This document shows positions 53,506-61,764 of a DNA stretch of 64,000 nucleotides, piece by piece. The translations under genes and the position numbers were made by a program. Below the pieces are notes generated by a model that did no database searches, was not told the origin of the DNA, and worked only from the letters and a program-made list of their open reading frames with translations. The stretch lies in the NCBI RefSeq assembly GCF_035556095.1, contig NZ_DATMFT010000018.1, positions 186,001 through 250,000 of the forward strand. Direction: 5' to 3'. Origin of the DNA: Parapedobacter sp035556095. Its GTDB lineage: Bacteria; Bacteroidota; Bacteroidia; Sphingobacteriales; Sphingobacteriaceae. Position 1 is the first letter of the stretch, and every line of letters begins with the position of its first letter.

Positions 53506-54006
53506 ATGTTAAAAAGAGACCAAAATAATGAGGTTATCGCCCCCAAGCACGAAGCGTATACGTACATCGAACGCAAGTTGGGCCAATTAGGGTGGACGGA
53601 GCAAGAATTCCTAAAAAAGAAAATTATTTCTCAGAGCGAGCTAAGCAAGCTAAAAAACGACGACAGGGAGGGGTTAACTTCCAAAAAGTTTTACAAGCTA
53701 TATACCGGCTTTAGTGATACGGCTGTCAACGCTGCATCGATCATTTACCCAGACTTAGATTTGACACTAGGCGAATACACCCTACCAAAGAGGAACGAGT
53801 TTGGCAACTTTATGGCACAATTCGAACAAAAAAGTGTAAACACTCCCGAAGAAGTTGCAGCGAAAACGGGAATACCGTTGAGCCGTATAAAACTAATCTA
53901 TTTTAGAACTGGCTCGCCCGAAGCATATGAACTCCTACTGATTGAAAAGGCAATCGGTAAAGAACCGGGCAGTTTGTTTGAAGGGTATTATGGGAGGAAA
54001 AATTAA
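53506..54006 (+). CDS. Divergent HTH (XRE-like) protein, probable regulator
   Basis: About 166 residues from the ATG at 53506 (a TTG at 53494 is in frame). There is weak evidence for two HTH-like halves: AYTYIERKLGQLGWTEQEFLKKKIISQSELSKLKN (~20-60) and FMAQFEQKSVNTPEEVAAKTGIPLSRIKLIYFRTGSPEAYELLLIEKAIGKEPGSLFEGYY (~100-162). The second has the turn and helix spacing of XRE domains. It ends two bases before the DUF1016 gene. Likely a regulator of the cassette, but the family call is tentative. Confidence 0.55.
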   Translation: MLKRDQNNEVIAPKHEAYTYIERKLGQLGWTEQEFLKKKIISQSELSKLKNDDREGLTSKKFYKLYTGFSDTAVNAASIIYPDLDLTLGEYTLPKRNEFGNFMAQFEQKSVNTPEEVAAKTGIPLSRIKLIYFRTGSPEAYELLLIEKAIGKEPGSLFEGYYGRKN

Positions 54007-54008
54007 CC

Positions 54009-54410
54009 ATGGAGTTAGTCAAGCAGGAAAATCAGTTCATCGCAGAAATTAAAGAACGGATACGTAAGGCTCAGTATGACGCACTGAAAGTGGTCAATAC
54101 GGAATTGATTAGTCTGTATTGGGATATCGGAAAGGACATTTCTGAAAAACAAAAAGAGGGTTGGGGCAAAAGTATTGTGCCTAAGCTATCCAAAGAACTC
54201 CAGAAAGAATTCCCTGGCGTGGGCGGTTTCTCTATAGGAAATCTATGGTTAATGGCTCAATTTTACAATGAGTATCAGTCAGATATAAATCTCGTACCAT
54301 TGGTACGAGAAATTAGTTGGAGCAAGCATATCGTAATTCTCAAAAAGCGTAAGAAACCACAAGAGCGCCTGTTCTATACGCAAGCCACATACTCGATAAT
54401 ACCGTATTGA
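54009..54410 (+). pseudogene. Truncated DUF1016 (YhcG-type) nuclease gene, N-terminal domain only
   Basis: The 133 codons match the N-terminal domain of DUF1016/YhcG proteins: YDALKVVNTELISLYWDIGKDISEKQ, WGKSIVPKLSKELQKEFPGVGGFSIGNLWLMAQFYNEY, REISWSKHIVILKK. Full proteins are ~340 aa and carry a C-terminal PDDEXK nuclease. Here the frame stops just after the conserved ERLFYTQATY, and no nuclease remnant follows. It may still fold as a free N-terminal domain, but DNA cleavage is not expected. Confidence 0.75.
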
Positions 54411-54461
54411 AGTTTGTTGAAAGGTTTATTATTTACAGGTATTTTAAAACAACTAATTTTT

Positions 54462-54842
54462 ATGGCACATCAGAAAATCTACATCGTTGACGACTCAAGT
54501 GAAGCGCCGCCGCGAGCAGTATTTGACAGTAAAGAGAAGGCCCTGCAATATACCAACCGATTTAAGACGAACAGAAAGTACGTCATATTTGAACAGGAGC
54601 TGAATCCTTATTTTGAAGCAGACCCGGAAAGAATGCCGATCAAAATAATATTTGGCGCGGAGGGCGATATCTGTATCGATAGGGGAAATAGGGAACAAGA
54701 TATTGAACTGGCCATGGCGAACGACTATATACTGGACAGTGGCGATTTGTATTGCTATACCTTGGCAAAAGACGAGAGCGAGGCTTTGATCAATGCCATG
54801 AAGATTAGAGACCGGGCGATTGAGGAAGGGGATTGGCAGTAG
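54462..54842 (+). CDS. Uncharacterised 126-aa cytoplasmic protein
   Basis: A soluble, acidic protein: KIYIVDDSSEAPPRAVFDSKEKALQYTNRFKTN.. reads as a beta strand-helix start, and ELNPYFEADPERMPIKIIFGAEGDI and LAKDESEALINAMKIRDR continue it. No family was recognised. The start ATG at 54462 lies 52 bp after the truncated DUF1016 gene and the next gene begins 57 bp after its stop. Same strand and spacing put it in one transcript with the Nudix-like gene. Confidence 0.55.
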   Translation: MAHQKIYIVDDSSEAPPRAVFDSKEKALQYTNRFKTNRKYVIFEQELNPYFEADPERMPIKIIFGAEGDICIDRGNREQDIELAMANDYILDSGDLYCYTLAKDESEALINAMKIRDRAIEEGDWQ

Positions 54843-54899
54843 CTTTACCGACGTAATGGTACTCAACGCTGCATCGATTCGTGTTCTATAGCCAACGTG

Positions 54900-56186
54900 A
54901 TGAAAAACAAGTTTAGCTACTACGCCTATATCCTCAGGTATAACAAATGGAAGCGGCTTATCTCGCTGATCAACGTTATCCTATTCTGCACCGCAAGCTA
55001 TGATGTCATCTTTCATTCGTCGATATTCCAGTCATCAATCGGCATAATGGTCATTACCGCCGGCAAGTTGCTGTGGGACACCTACATGCTGGTTAAGGGA
55101 CTTACCACAGATAACAAACTGGATAGTTTGACGATACGTTCAAAAGATATCATCTTCCGCAAAATCCAACTCGAAGGAGATTACCAACTGATTGCCCATA
55201 AATACAGGACAAGAGAACACATTAAGACGGCCAAAATCGTTTATTCTCAAAGTATAAACGACTTTTTAACCCAAAAAAATAATACCGGGTTAGCCTTTGA
55301 ATTCTGCAAAGGCACACAACAAAGGGTAAGGGAATTTATCGCCGAGAATTTCGATAAACTCAGTCTTTTCCTCAAAATCAGCTATCGGCAAAGTAATGCA
55401 TTAAAAAAGGACTATTTCAACGAACAGAAATTTTGCCTATCGGCTGATATCGTTCCCGGCGAGCCAATTAAATGCCACAAGGGAACCTACTTCGATACGA
55501 TGCTGACCAACTTCGTGGCTGGGAAATATATTGAGGACGCCGCAGGGAATATCGTAGCCGATTTTACCGCCCAAAACCCGGTGAAGAAAAGACGTAACGG
55601 CTTTTACCTGGAGCGTATATCAGAAAGCAATTTCAATAACCATATCGGTGTGAGCACCATCGCTATTACCAAAGACCACTATCTTGTCTTCTGGATTCAG
55701 AATCATAAGGCACAGTCGTCCAGTGGCCTGATTGTACCAACGGGCAGCGGTTCATGCGATTTCGATGACGTGGTTGACATGGATTTCATGAAGACCATGA
55801 GAAAGGCGATGGAAAGGGAATTGCTGGAAGAAAGTACCCGGCGGGGTAAGTCTACAAGTGAAGTCGTGCAAACCAAAGTACTTGGTTATTATCGATGGTT
55901 AGAAAAGGGCGCTAAGCCAGAGTTTGTCGGGATCAGTAGGATTGACTTGAATTTCAGTGATCTGAAAAACAATCAGCGGGAAGTCAGGTTGAATAACAGC
56001 CACGAGGATTTTCAATTGACCAAAAAAGTAGCGTCGTTGTCCGATTTGGCAGACTACCTCGATAACGAAATTAAAAATAATCGGAACCTATCGGTGCCGT
56101 TATTTTTTAACATGTTGGTCTTTTCGAAGTATATAGCTGCATTTAAAGATGAAGCTGAATCTTTTCTGTTCGGTGCCAATGATTAA
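54900..56186 (+). CDS. Two-transmembrane protein with Nudix-like hydrolase domain
   Basis: About 428 residues from the ATG at 54900. Two hydrophobic helices lie near residues 20-34 and 45-65 (LISLINVILFCTASYDVIF, SIGIMVITAGKLLW). The C-terminal half resembles a Nudix domain: VSTIAITKDHYLVFWIQ, IVPTGSGSCDF, then the RELLEES core of the Nudix box (residues 306-312) and YYRWLEKGAKPEFVGISRID. The box is longer between its Gly and Glu parts than the standard GX5EX7REUXEE, so activity is uncertain. Membrane-tethered Nudix proteins are rare; a nucleotide-sensing or defence effector role is a guess. Confidence 0.6.
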   Translation: MKNKFSYYAYILRYNKWKRLISLINVILFCTASYDVIFHSSIFQSSIGIMVITAGKLLWDTYMLVKGLTTDNKLDSLTIRSKDIIFRKIQLEGDYQLIAHKYRTREHIKTAKIVYSQSINDFLTQKNNTGLAFEFCKGTQQRVREFIAENFDKLSLFLKISYRQSNALKKDYFNEQKFCLSADIVPGEPIKCHKGTYFDTMLTNFVAGKYIEDAAGNIVADFTAQNPVKKRRNGFYLERISESNFNNHIGVSTIAITKDHYLVFWIQNHKAQSSSGLIVPTGSGSCDFDDVVDMDFMKTMRKAMERELLEESTRRGKSTSEVVQTKVLGYYRWLEKGAKPEFVGISRIDLNFSDLKNNQREVRLNNSHEDFQLTKKVASLSDLADYLDNEIKNNRNLSVPLFFNMLVFSKYIAAFKDEAESFLFGAND

Positions 56187-56266
56187 TTTCAGCATCTCTC
56201 TACCCTAATCTCCTGCGATGCCGATATGCAACGCGGCGTACCGTCCTTAGGGTCGTGATATTTTCG

Positions 56267-56274
56267 TACTTTTG
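56267..56274 (+). promoter_or_regulatory. -7 box TACTTTTG upstream of the UDP-sugar dehydrogenase gene
   Basis: Exact match to TAnnTTTG, 70 bp before the ATG at 56345. No good -33 was seen, so confidence is moderate. Confidence 0.5.
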
Positions 56275-56344
56275 CGCGGCCGTATTCCTTTCGAATGGGC
56301 AGAAGTAATACACAGCACGGAGGTTAAGATGAAGTGCACAAAAA

Positions 56345-57643
56345 ATGACAAATAACCATTTAAAAAATACCGTAGCAAATGCCCGTATCGCTGTTATCGG
56401 ACTGGGTTATGTGGGCCTGCCACTTGCTATCGAGTTTGCTAAGAGGTACCATGTACTGGGCTTCGACATCAATGAAAAACGCATTGCTGACTTAAAGGAA
56501 GGGATAGACCGGACGCAAGAGGCAGATCTAAACGCCTTACAAGAGGTTACCCGAATAAAACAGTTAAGCTTTTCGGCTAACATTAAAGACCTTCGCTCGT
56601 ATAACACTTTCATTGTCACCGTACCCACCCCAATAGACGAGTTCAAAGCACCCGATTTGAGGCCGTTGATCAATGCGTCGGAGATGCTGGGTAACGTATT
56701 AACGAAAGGTGATATCGTCATCTACGAATCTACCGTTTATCCCGGCTGCACGGAAGAGATATGCATTCCTGTTCTTGAAGAGGCCTCAGGCCTCCTGTTG
56801 AACAACGACTTTTTTGTTGGTTATTCTCCCGAGCGGGTCGTCCCTGGCGAGAAAATCAGAACACTAACGAAAATCAAGAAGGTGACCAGCGGCTCCACGC
56901 CCGAAATCGCAGACCGCGTAGACGACCTGTATTGTTCTATCATTGAGGCGGGCACGCATAAAGCGCCCAGCATCAAGGTGGCCGAGGCTTCGAAGGCCAT
57001 CGAAAATGCGCAGCGCGATGTCAATATCTCCTTCGTTAACGAGCTAGCATTGATTTTCGACCGTATAGGCATCGATACAAATGACGTCATTGAGGCAGCA
57101 GGTACAAAATGGAATTTTTTGAAATACAAGCCTGGTTTGGTGGGCGGCCATTGCATCGGCGTAGACCCCTACTATCTAGCACATAAGGCACAGTCGCTCG
57201 GCTACCTCCCACAAGTCATCCTATCAGGCCGCCGGGTCAATGATCACATGGGCGCCTTCGTGGCTGAGAAGGTGGTGAAGCTGATGATTCAGAAAGACCA
57301 CAAAATCAAAGATTCCCGGGCCCTTATCATGGGCATCACGTTTAAAGAGAACTGCCCAGACATCCGGAACACGCGGGTTGTCGATATTTACCACGAATTA
57401 AAACAGTTTGGGCTTGCAGTAGATATTTACGACCCTTGGGCCAATGCTAACGAGGTAAAACGCGAATTTGGCATAGATATATTAAATGAAGTGGATAAAA
57501 GCGTGGTTTACGATGCGATTGTTGTCGCTGTTGCCCATCGTGAGTTTTTGCAGTTTGATTACCAAAAAGTAAAACGCCGTAATGGCGTTATTTTCGACAC
57601 TAAGGCGTGTTTGGAGCGTAGTTTGGTGGATGGGAGGCTTTAA
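56345..57643 (+). CDS. Nucleotide sugar 6-dehydrogenase (WbpA/TviB type)
   Basis: The 432-residue protein has the UDP-glucose/UDP-GlcNAc 6-dehydrogenase fold: NAD-binding AVIGLGYVGLPLA, TVPTPIDEFKAPDL, GYSPERVVPG, the catalytic-Cys motif GGHCIGVDPYYL, and the UDP-binding ITFKENCPDIRNTRV. It oxidises the 6-hydroxyl of a UDP-sugar to a uronate with two NAD. The FKENCPDIRN variant points to UDP-GlcNAc/GalNAc-type enzymes (WbpA, TviB). It opens the plus side of the polysaccharide cluster. Confidence 0.9.
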   Translation: MTNNHLKNTVANARIAVIGLGYVGLPLAIEFAKRYHVLGFDINEKRIADLKEGIDRTQEADLNALQEVTRIKQLSFSANIKDLRSYNTFIVTVPTPIDEFKAPDLRPLINASEMLGNVLTKGDIVIYESTVYPGCTEEICIPVLEEASGLLLNNDFFVGYSPERVVPGEKIRTLTKIKKVTSGSTPEIADRVDDLYCSIIEAGTHKAPSIKVAEASKAIENAQRDVNISFVNELALIFDRIGIDTNDVIEAAGTKWNFLKYKPGLVGGHCIGVDPYYLAHKAQSLGYLPQVILSGRRVNDHMGAFVAEKVVKLMIQKDHKIKDSRALIMGITFKENCPDIRNTRVVDIYHELKQFGLAVDIYDPWANANEVKREFGIDILNEVDKSVVYDAIVVAVAHREFLQFDYQKVKRRNGVIFDTKACLERSLVDGRL

Positions 57644-57687
57644 AATTCTGCTCCGCAATCATGCTTAACTTTCCCGCATGGTCAAAT

Positions 57688-58815
57688 TTACCAAGATAGA
57701 TTCGTAATGCAATCGACTACCCTTTCTAAATCGCAGCTGGTCAAATTAGAACCAGACGGCAGACATAGGCCTTTATCAAACAATTTCTCTGAGGTACCGT
57801 CACCATAAAATGAACAACCCTCAAAAACCGGCTGAAGGTGCATCGGTTTCCAAAGCGGACGGGCCTCGATGTTCTCTGCTTCCAATGCCAGTCGGATGTC
57901 TTCACGGGTGATTTCCGGATGATCCACCAAAATTGTCGTTAGCCAAAAATTTGAATAGTAATCAGCCGACGGCTCGGAAAGGAATGTCACTCCGGGCAGC
58001 GCTCTAAATACTTCGTGATAATATTGATTAATCTCTCTTCGTCTGTTTACACGCTCAGTCAAGACCCCCATTTGCCCGCGGCCAATGCCCGCACACACAT
58101 TGCTCATTCGGTAATTATATCCCACATGCGAGTGTTGGTAATGCGGCGCATTATCTCGCGCTTGGGTCGCTAAGAACCGTGCATATCTAATCTTTTCTTC
58201 ATCCTTCGCTACCAGTGCTCCACCGCCAGACGTGGTTATAATTTTGTTTCCGTTAAATGACAGTATACCGAATTCACCAAATGTCCCGGCTGCCCTCCCC
58301 TTGTAAGTAGATCCCAATGCTTCAGCAGCGTCTTCTATAACCGGAATATCAAACTCCTTCGCGACGGTTAAGATTTCATCCATCTTTGCAGGCATACCAT
58401 ACAGATGGACGACGATGATAGCCTTAGGTTTCTTACCCTTTGAAAAGCGATCGCGGATGGCGTCGCGCAAGGCATCGGGATCCATATTCCAAGTGTCGGA
58501 TTCGCTATCCACAAAGACGGGAATCGCACCCTGATATTTGATAGGGTTGGCAGATGCGGAGAACGTCATAGACTGGCAAATCACCTCATCGCCGTACCGG
58601 ACACCTAGTTGGATGAGCGCAAGATGTAGGGCAGCGGTACCGGAACTTAAAGCGGCAACGTAAACACCTTCACCTAGCCGTGCTTCTATATCCTTTTCAA
58701 ACCCATTTACGTGGGGTCCGAGCGGAGCAATCCAATTGGTATCAAATGCTTCTTTTACGTATTCAAACTCCTTATCGCCCATGTGGGGCGAGGAGAGCCA
58801 GATTTTTGAGTTCAT
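57688..58815 (-). CDS. DegT/DnrJ/EryC1 (PglE-like) sugar aminotransferase
   Basis: A 375-residue PLP enzyme: SSGTAALHLALIQLGV, HLYGMPAKMDEI, IEDAAEALGSTYKGR and SFNGNKIITTSGGGALV, where the Lys in NGNK forms the Schiff base. GYNYRMSNVCAGIGRGQM follows. Homologues such as PglE aminate UDP-4-keto-6-deoxy-GlcNAc. The gene ends one base before the PglD-like acetyltransferase stop. The pair would make UDP-bacillosamine-type sugars with a dehydratase not in view. Confidence 0.88.
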   Translation of the reverse strand: MNSKIWLSSPHMGDKEFEYVKEAFDTNWIAPLGPHVNGFEKDIEARLGEGVYVAALSSGTAALHLALIQLGVRYGDEVICQSMTFSASANPIKYQGAIPVFVDSESDTWNMDPDALRDAIRDRFSKGKKPKAIIVVHLYGMPAKMDEILTVAKEFDIPVIEDAAEALGSTYKGRAAGTFGEFGILSFNGNKIITTSGGGALVAKDEEKIRYARFLATQARDNAPHYQHSHVGYNYRMSNVCAGIGRGQMGVLTERVNRRREINQYYHEVFRALPGVTFLSEPSADYYSNFWLTTILVDHPEITREDIRLALEAENIEARPLWKPMHLQPVFEGCSFYGDGTSEKLFDKGLCLPSGSNLTSCDLERVVDCITNLSW

Positions 58816-59475
58816 CTATATTGAATCTTTTATTTTAATTACTTTACCAGGATTGCCGACCACTGTTGCTCCGTCTGGAATATCTCTGATGATGACCGAT
58901 CCAGCTCCGACAGTGCACCATCTACCAATCTGAATACCCTGAATCACACAAGCACCAATACCAACATGTGTTCCCTCACCGATGGATACATTTCCGGCTA
59001 ACGCAACGTTCGGTGAGATATGGACAAAATCACCTATCATACACTCGTGATCAACAGAGCAGTTGGTATTTAGAATAACGTGCTTCCCTATACTTGCATC
59101 CGGATTGATAGTGACGCCCGCCATCACCACAGTACCTTTACCTATCGTCGCATAAGACGAAACATTTGCCGAGGGATGAATGGCCTGTGTGTAGATTAGC
59201 CTTTCAGCATAATCTTCCACCACCTTTTTTCTTATTTTATTATCACCGATACACACCAAATAAAAACCATCGTCCGGCCAACTTTGACTTGGTTGCGGCT
59301 TTACAACGAAATCGAGGAGCTTATTGATGGCAGTGTTTCGATCGAAAACACCAGTGATAAATTGTTTGTTTTTACCAACGATATCCATCACCACTTTTGC
59401 ATGACCGCTTGCCCCAATCAAATAGACACGATCTCCAACCTGTGACTTCTCAATTCCAGACATTTTCTTTCTCAT
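58816..59475 (-). CDS. PglD-like sugar O/N-acetyltransferase
   Basis: The 219-residue protein has a small N-terminal Rossmann-like domain (VYLIGASGHAKVVMDIV) and a left-handed beta-helix of hexapeptide repeats (IGKGTVVMAGVTINPDASIGKHVILNTNCSVDHECMIGD..ISPNVALAGNVSIGEGTHVGIGACV). The VDHE His corresponds to the catalytic base of PglD/NeuD. It transfers acetyl from acetyl-CoA to a UDP-amino sugar. The start at 59475 is used; an ATG at 59463 preceded by GAGAAAG is an equally good alternative. Confidence 0.85.
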   Translation of the reverse strand: MRKKMSGIEKSQVGDRVYLIGASGHAKVVMDIVGKNKQFITGVFDRNTAINKLLDFVVKPQPSQSWPDDGFYLVCIGDNKIRKKVVEDYAERLIYTQAIHPSANVSSYATIGKGTVVMAGVTINPDASIGKHVILNTNCSVDHECMIGDFVHISPNVALAGNVSIGEGTHVGIGACVIQGIQIGRWCTVGAGSVIIRDIPDGATVVGNPGKVIKIKDSI

Positions 59476-59530
59476 TTACAAAACTGCATTTTCGAGATTG
59501 GGGCAAATTAGCAAAAGAAAGTTACTTACT

Positions 59531-60205
59531 TCAAATTATTCGCCTAAGCTGAAAAAAAGCCTCGGCATAATGAACTCCAATTGTTGAGCCTCTCACTTGC
59601 GCAAGGCTTCGAATTATCTCGAGTGATCTTGGGTGAGGTACTGATTTAAGTTGCGAACCAAAATATGCCATCGCTTCAAGCTTTCGGTCAATAAAATCAC
59701 TTACGTCTATGAACGTGTTTGGTATGAAAGCGTCGTCACCAAACGGGGCTGCCCACTCTGTTTCCGAAAGTGTTTCGTAGGCGAAAATTTCCTTTACAGG
59801 GCAATTATTTATGGGTCTGGCAGCCGTCAACGCAGCATTGAAAATAACCGCATGGTCCTTATGCGCATCTCCTCGAAAGGGAATATATAGCGTAGTTATT
59901 TCATTTTGGCGAATTAGTTCATTAATGGAGTTTGCTATTCTATACGATGGGTAAGCCTCTAATTGAGGAGCCGGGTATTCATAAAAAAAAGTTTCTGTTA
60001 CTCCTAAATATTCATGAGCGCTCAACGCTTCTTTCCTTATCGAATCTACCACTTCCTTAGAAAACAACTCCGGAGCACCCGAACTCGCGTTGGTCATGAC
60101 CGCTACCCACACCTTATCACCCTGTTGAATATGGCGTGCCATAGTGGCACCACAACCCAAAATCTCATCATCCGCATGAGGAGCAAGTACTAAGACTTTC
60201 TTCAT
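59531..60205 (-). CDS. PIG-L family deacetylase
   Basis: A 224-residue protein with the family signature VLVLAPHADDEILGCGATMARH, an altered AHPDDE motif with the zinc-binding His-x-x-Asp-Glu retained. IPFRGDAHKDHAVIFNAAL gives the third His. PIG-L enzymes remove N-acetyl groups from GlcNAc-type sugars or lipids, using zinc. Its start overlaps the formyltransferase stop by four bases, so deacetylation followed by formylation of an amino sugar is a natural reading (inference). Confidence 0.85.
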   Translation of the reverse strand: MKKVLVLAPHADDEILGCGATMARHIQQGDKVWVAVMTNASSGAPELFSKEVVDSIRKEALSAHEYLGVTETFFYEYPAPQLEAYPSYRIANSINELIRQNEITTLYIPFRGDAHKDHAVIFNAALTAARPINNCPVKEIFAYETLSETEWAAPFGDDAFIPNTFIDVSDFIDRKLEAMAYFGSQLKSVPHPRSLEIIRSLAQVRGSTIGVHYAEAFFQLRRII

Positions 60206-61176
60206 AAGTTATTAATTTTTTTTTCTAATTCAATTATTCGTTGACGGAGTGAATATATTTCCAACTCAGCATAGTATCCTATCTTCTGTCCCACTCTTAG
60301 TTGAACCTCGTCACCATTATCATAAATGAACTCACTTATCCACAACAGCCCGTCACCACATTGAACCAGTGCTTCGCCAATCTTGTTTAGCCTTAATATG
60401 CGCCCAGAAACTCCCCTAATGGGCATTTGCATTTCAAGCCTGCTCCTATTTATTAAAATCTTCCTCCCATTATGAAATGAATAGGCCATCGGGTGCGGCT
60501 TTGCTGACGCTTTAATTAATCGATCAATCTTTTCACTATTATCAGTCCAATCAATCCAACCATCTTCAGGAGCTCGCTTCTCATAATATGTTGCTTGCGC
60601 TTCATCTTGAGGTACAGGTTCCCAAATTCCCTCTTTTAACTTGGGCAGCCAATTATCTAAGCAATTGTCGATGGCACAAAGAATCTTGCTTTCAATCGAA
60701 GATGCATCATCGTTTATATCAACCGCAAAGTCCTTTTGGACAAAAATCGGCCCATCATCTGCACCTTTCCCCATCAGGAAAAAATTAGCTGCACCCAGAC
60801 TTTCCTCCAAGACCAACCATGCTATCGGTGCCCTTCCTCTACCCTTAGGAAGCTTCGTGGGATGAAATCCAACACAGCCTAAAGTGGGCAACTCCAAAAT
60901 CTCTTCCGAAACCAATTGAGATAACCCGACAATAAATATTACATCTGGAGATTGGGTCTTTAAGATTTGAACGACATCCGGGGTGTTGATCTTAGTAAAG
61001 GGTTTATAAAAAATGTGATGAGTTGAGCATACTTCTCTTAAATTCGAGTATCCACTCACTAATGTACTATCTTTTGGCTCATATCCTAAAACAGAAATTA
61101 GTTCCATTTTATGCTCAACAAGTTTATTTAAAGTGGCCAGAGTACTCGATACCGCACCTATAAGAGCTATTTTCAT
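60202..61176 (-). CDS. Formyltransferase-family protein (Fmt/ArnA-like), sugar N-formylation
   Basis: A 324-residue protein. N-terminal fold: ALIGAVSSTLATLNKLVEH, VIFIVGLSQLVSEEIL. The active-site block reads GFHPTKLPKGRGRAPIAW, so the catalytic Asn before the His of Fmt is replaced by Gly, while the His is kept. The Asp of GADDGPIF is in the third catalytic position. A C-terminal OB-like domain follows (YEKRAPEDGWIDW, GVSGRILRLNKIGEALVQCGDG). It would use formyl-tetrahydrofolate to formylate a sugar amine made by the adjacent PIG-L enzyme. The last ~20 residues form a coiled coil. Confidence 0.75.
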   Translation of the reverse strand: MKIALIGAVSSTLATLNKLVEHKMELISVLGYEPKDSTLVSGYSNLREVCSTHHIFYKPFTKINTPDVVQILKTQSPDVIFIVGLSQLVSEEILELPTLGCVGFHPTKLPKGRGRAPIAWLVLEESLGAANFFLMGKGADDGPIFVQKDFAVDINDDASSIESKILCAIDNCLDNWLPKLKEGIWEPVPQDEAQATYYEKRAPEDGWIDWTDNSEKIDRLIKASAKPHPMAYSFHNGRKILINRSRLEMQMPIRGVSGRILRLNKIGEALVQCGDGLLWISEFIYDNGDEVQLRVGQKIGYYAELEIYSLRQRIIELEKKINNL

Positions 61177-61177
61177 A

Positions 61178-61762
61178 TTATTCAGGCTTATTTATGAACT
61201 TTTCTTCACCTTTAAATACGATTAAAATCGTTTTCAACCCAATACTCAAATCCATCGGAAACGAAAGATGGTCTACGTAGTATTTATCGTATTTCCAGCG
61301 TTCTGGCCAAGATAGGTAAATATTACCATTGACTTGAGCTAAACCTGTTAATCCAGGCTTTACATTTAGCCTAAACTTACCATTTTCGTCCAATTCATTG
61401 AGCTGAGAAACTAATCCTGGCCTAGGGCCCACCAACGACATATCTCCTATCAGTACATTTAGAATTTGAGGTATCTCGTCTATTTTAAAACGTCGTAGTA
61501 CGCCTCCTACTTTTGTTACCTCACTATTACCAACAAAAACTTCTTTATGTACCTTCCTTTGTTTATCTATCATGGTTCTTATTTTGTAAACTTTAAACGT
61601 CTTCCCAAGGTACCCTAATCTTTCTTGCTTGAAAAAGAAAGGCCCTCGAGAGTCTAGTTTTACGAGACAGTACAAAAATAAAAATAGCGGGAATAAACAA
61701 ATCACAATGAGTAACGAAGCCAAAATATCAATCATACGCTTGAAAAATTTTCTATACATCAT
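61178..61762 (-). CDS. PglC-like initiating sugar-1-phosphate transferase
   Basis: A 194-residue monotopic enzyme: one N-terminal hydrophobic re-entrant helix (ILASLLIVICLFPLFLFLYCLV), GPFFFKQERLGYLGKTFKVYKIRTM, and the Asp/Glu catalytic dyad region KIDEIPQILNVLIGDMSLVGPRP. Size is that of PglC rather than of the larger WcaJ. It transfers a phospho-sugar from UDP to undecaprenyl phosphate in the inner membrane, the first committed step of glycan assembly. With the PglD- and PglE-like genes it suggests an initiating bacillosamine-type sugar. Confidence 0.88.
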   Translation of the reverse strand: MMYRKFFKRMIDILASLLIVICLFPLFLFLYCLVKLDSRGPFFFKQERLGYLGKTFKVYKIRTMIDKQRKVHKEVFVGNSEVTKVGGVLRRFKIDEIPQILNVLIGDMSLVGPRPGLVSQLNELDENGKFRLNVKPGLTGLAQVNGNIYLSWPERWKYDKYYVDHLSFPMDLSIGLKTILIVFKGEEKFINKPE

Positions 61763-61764
61763 GA

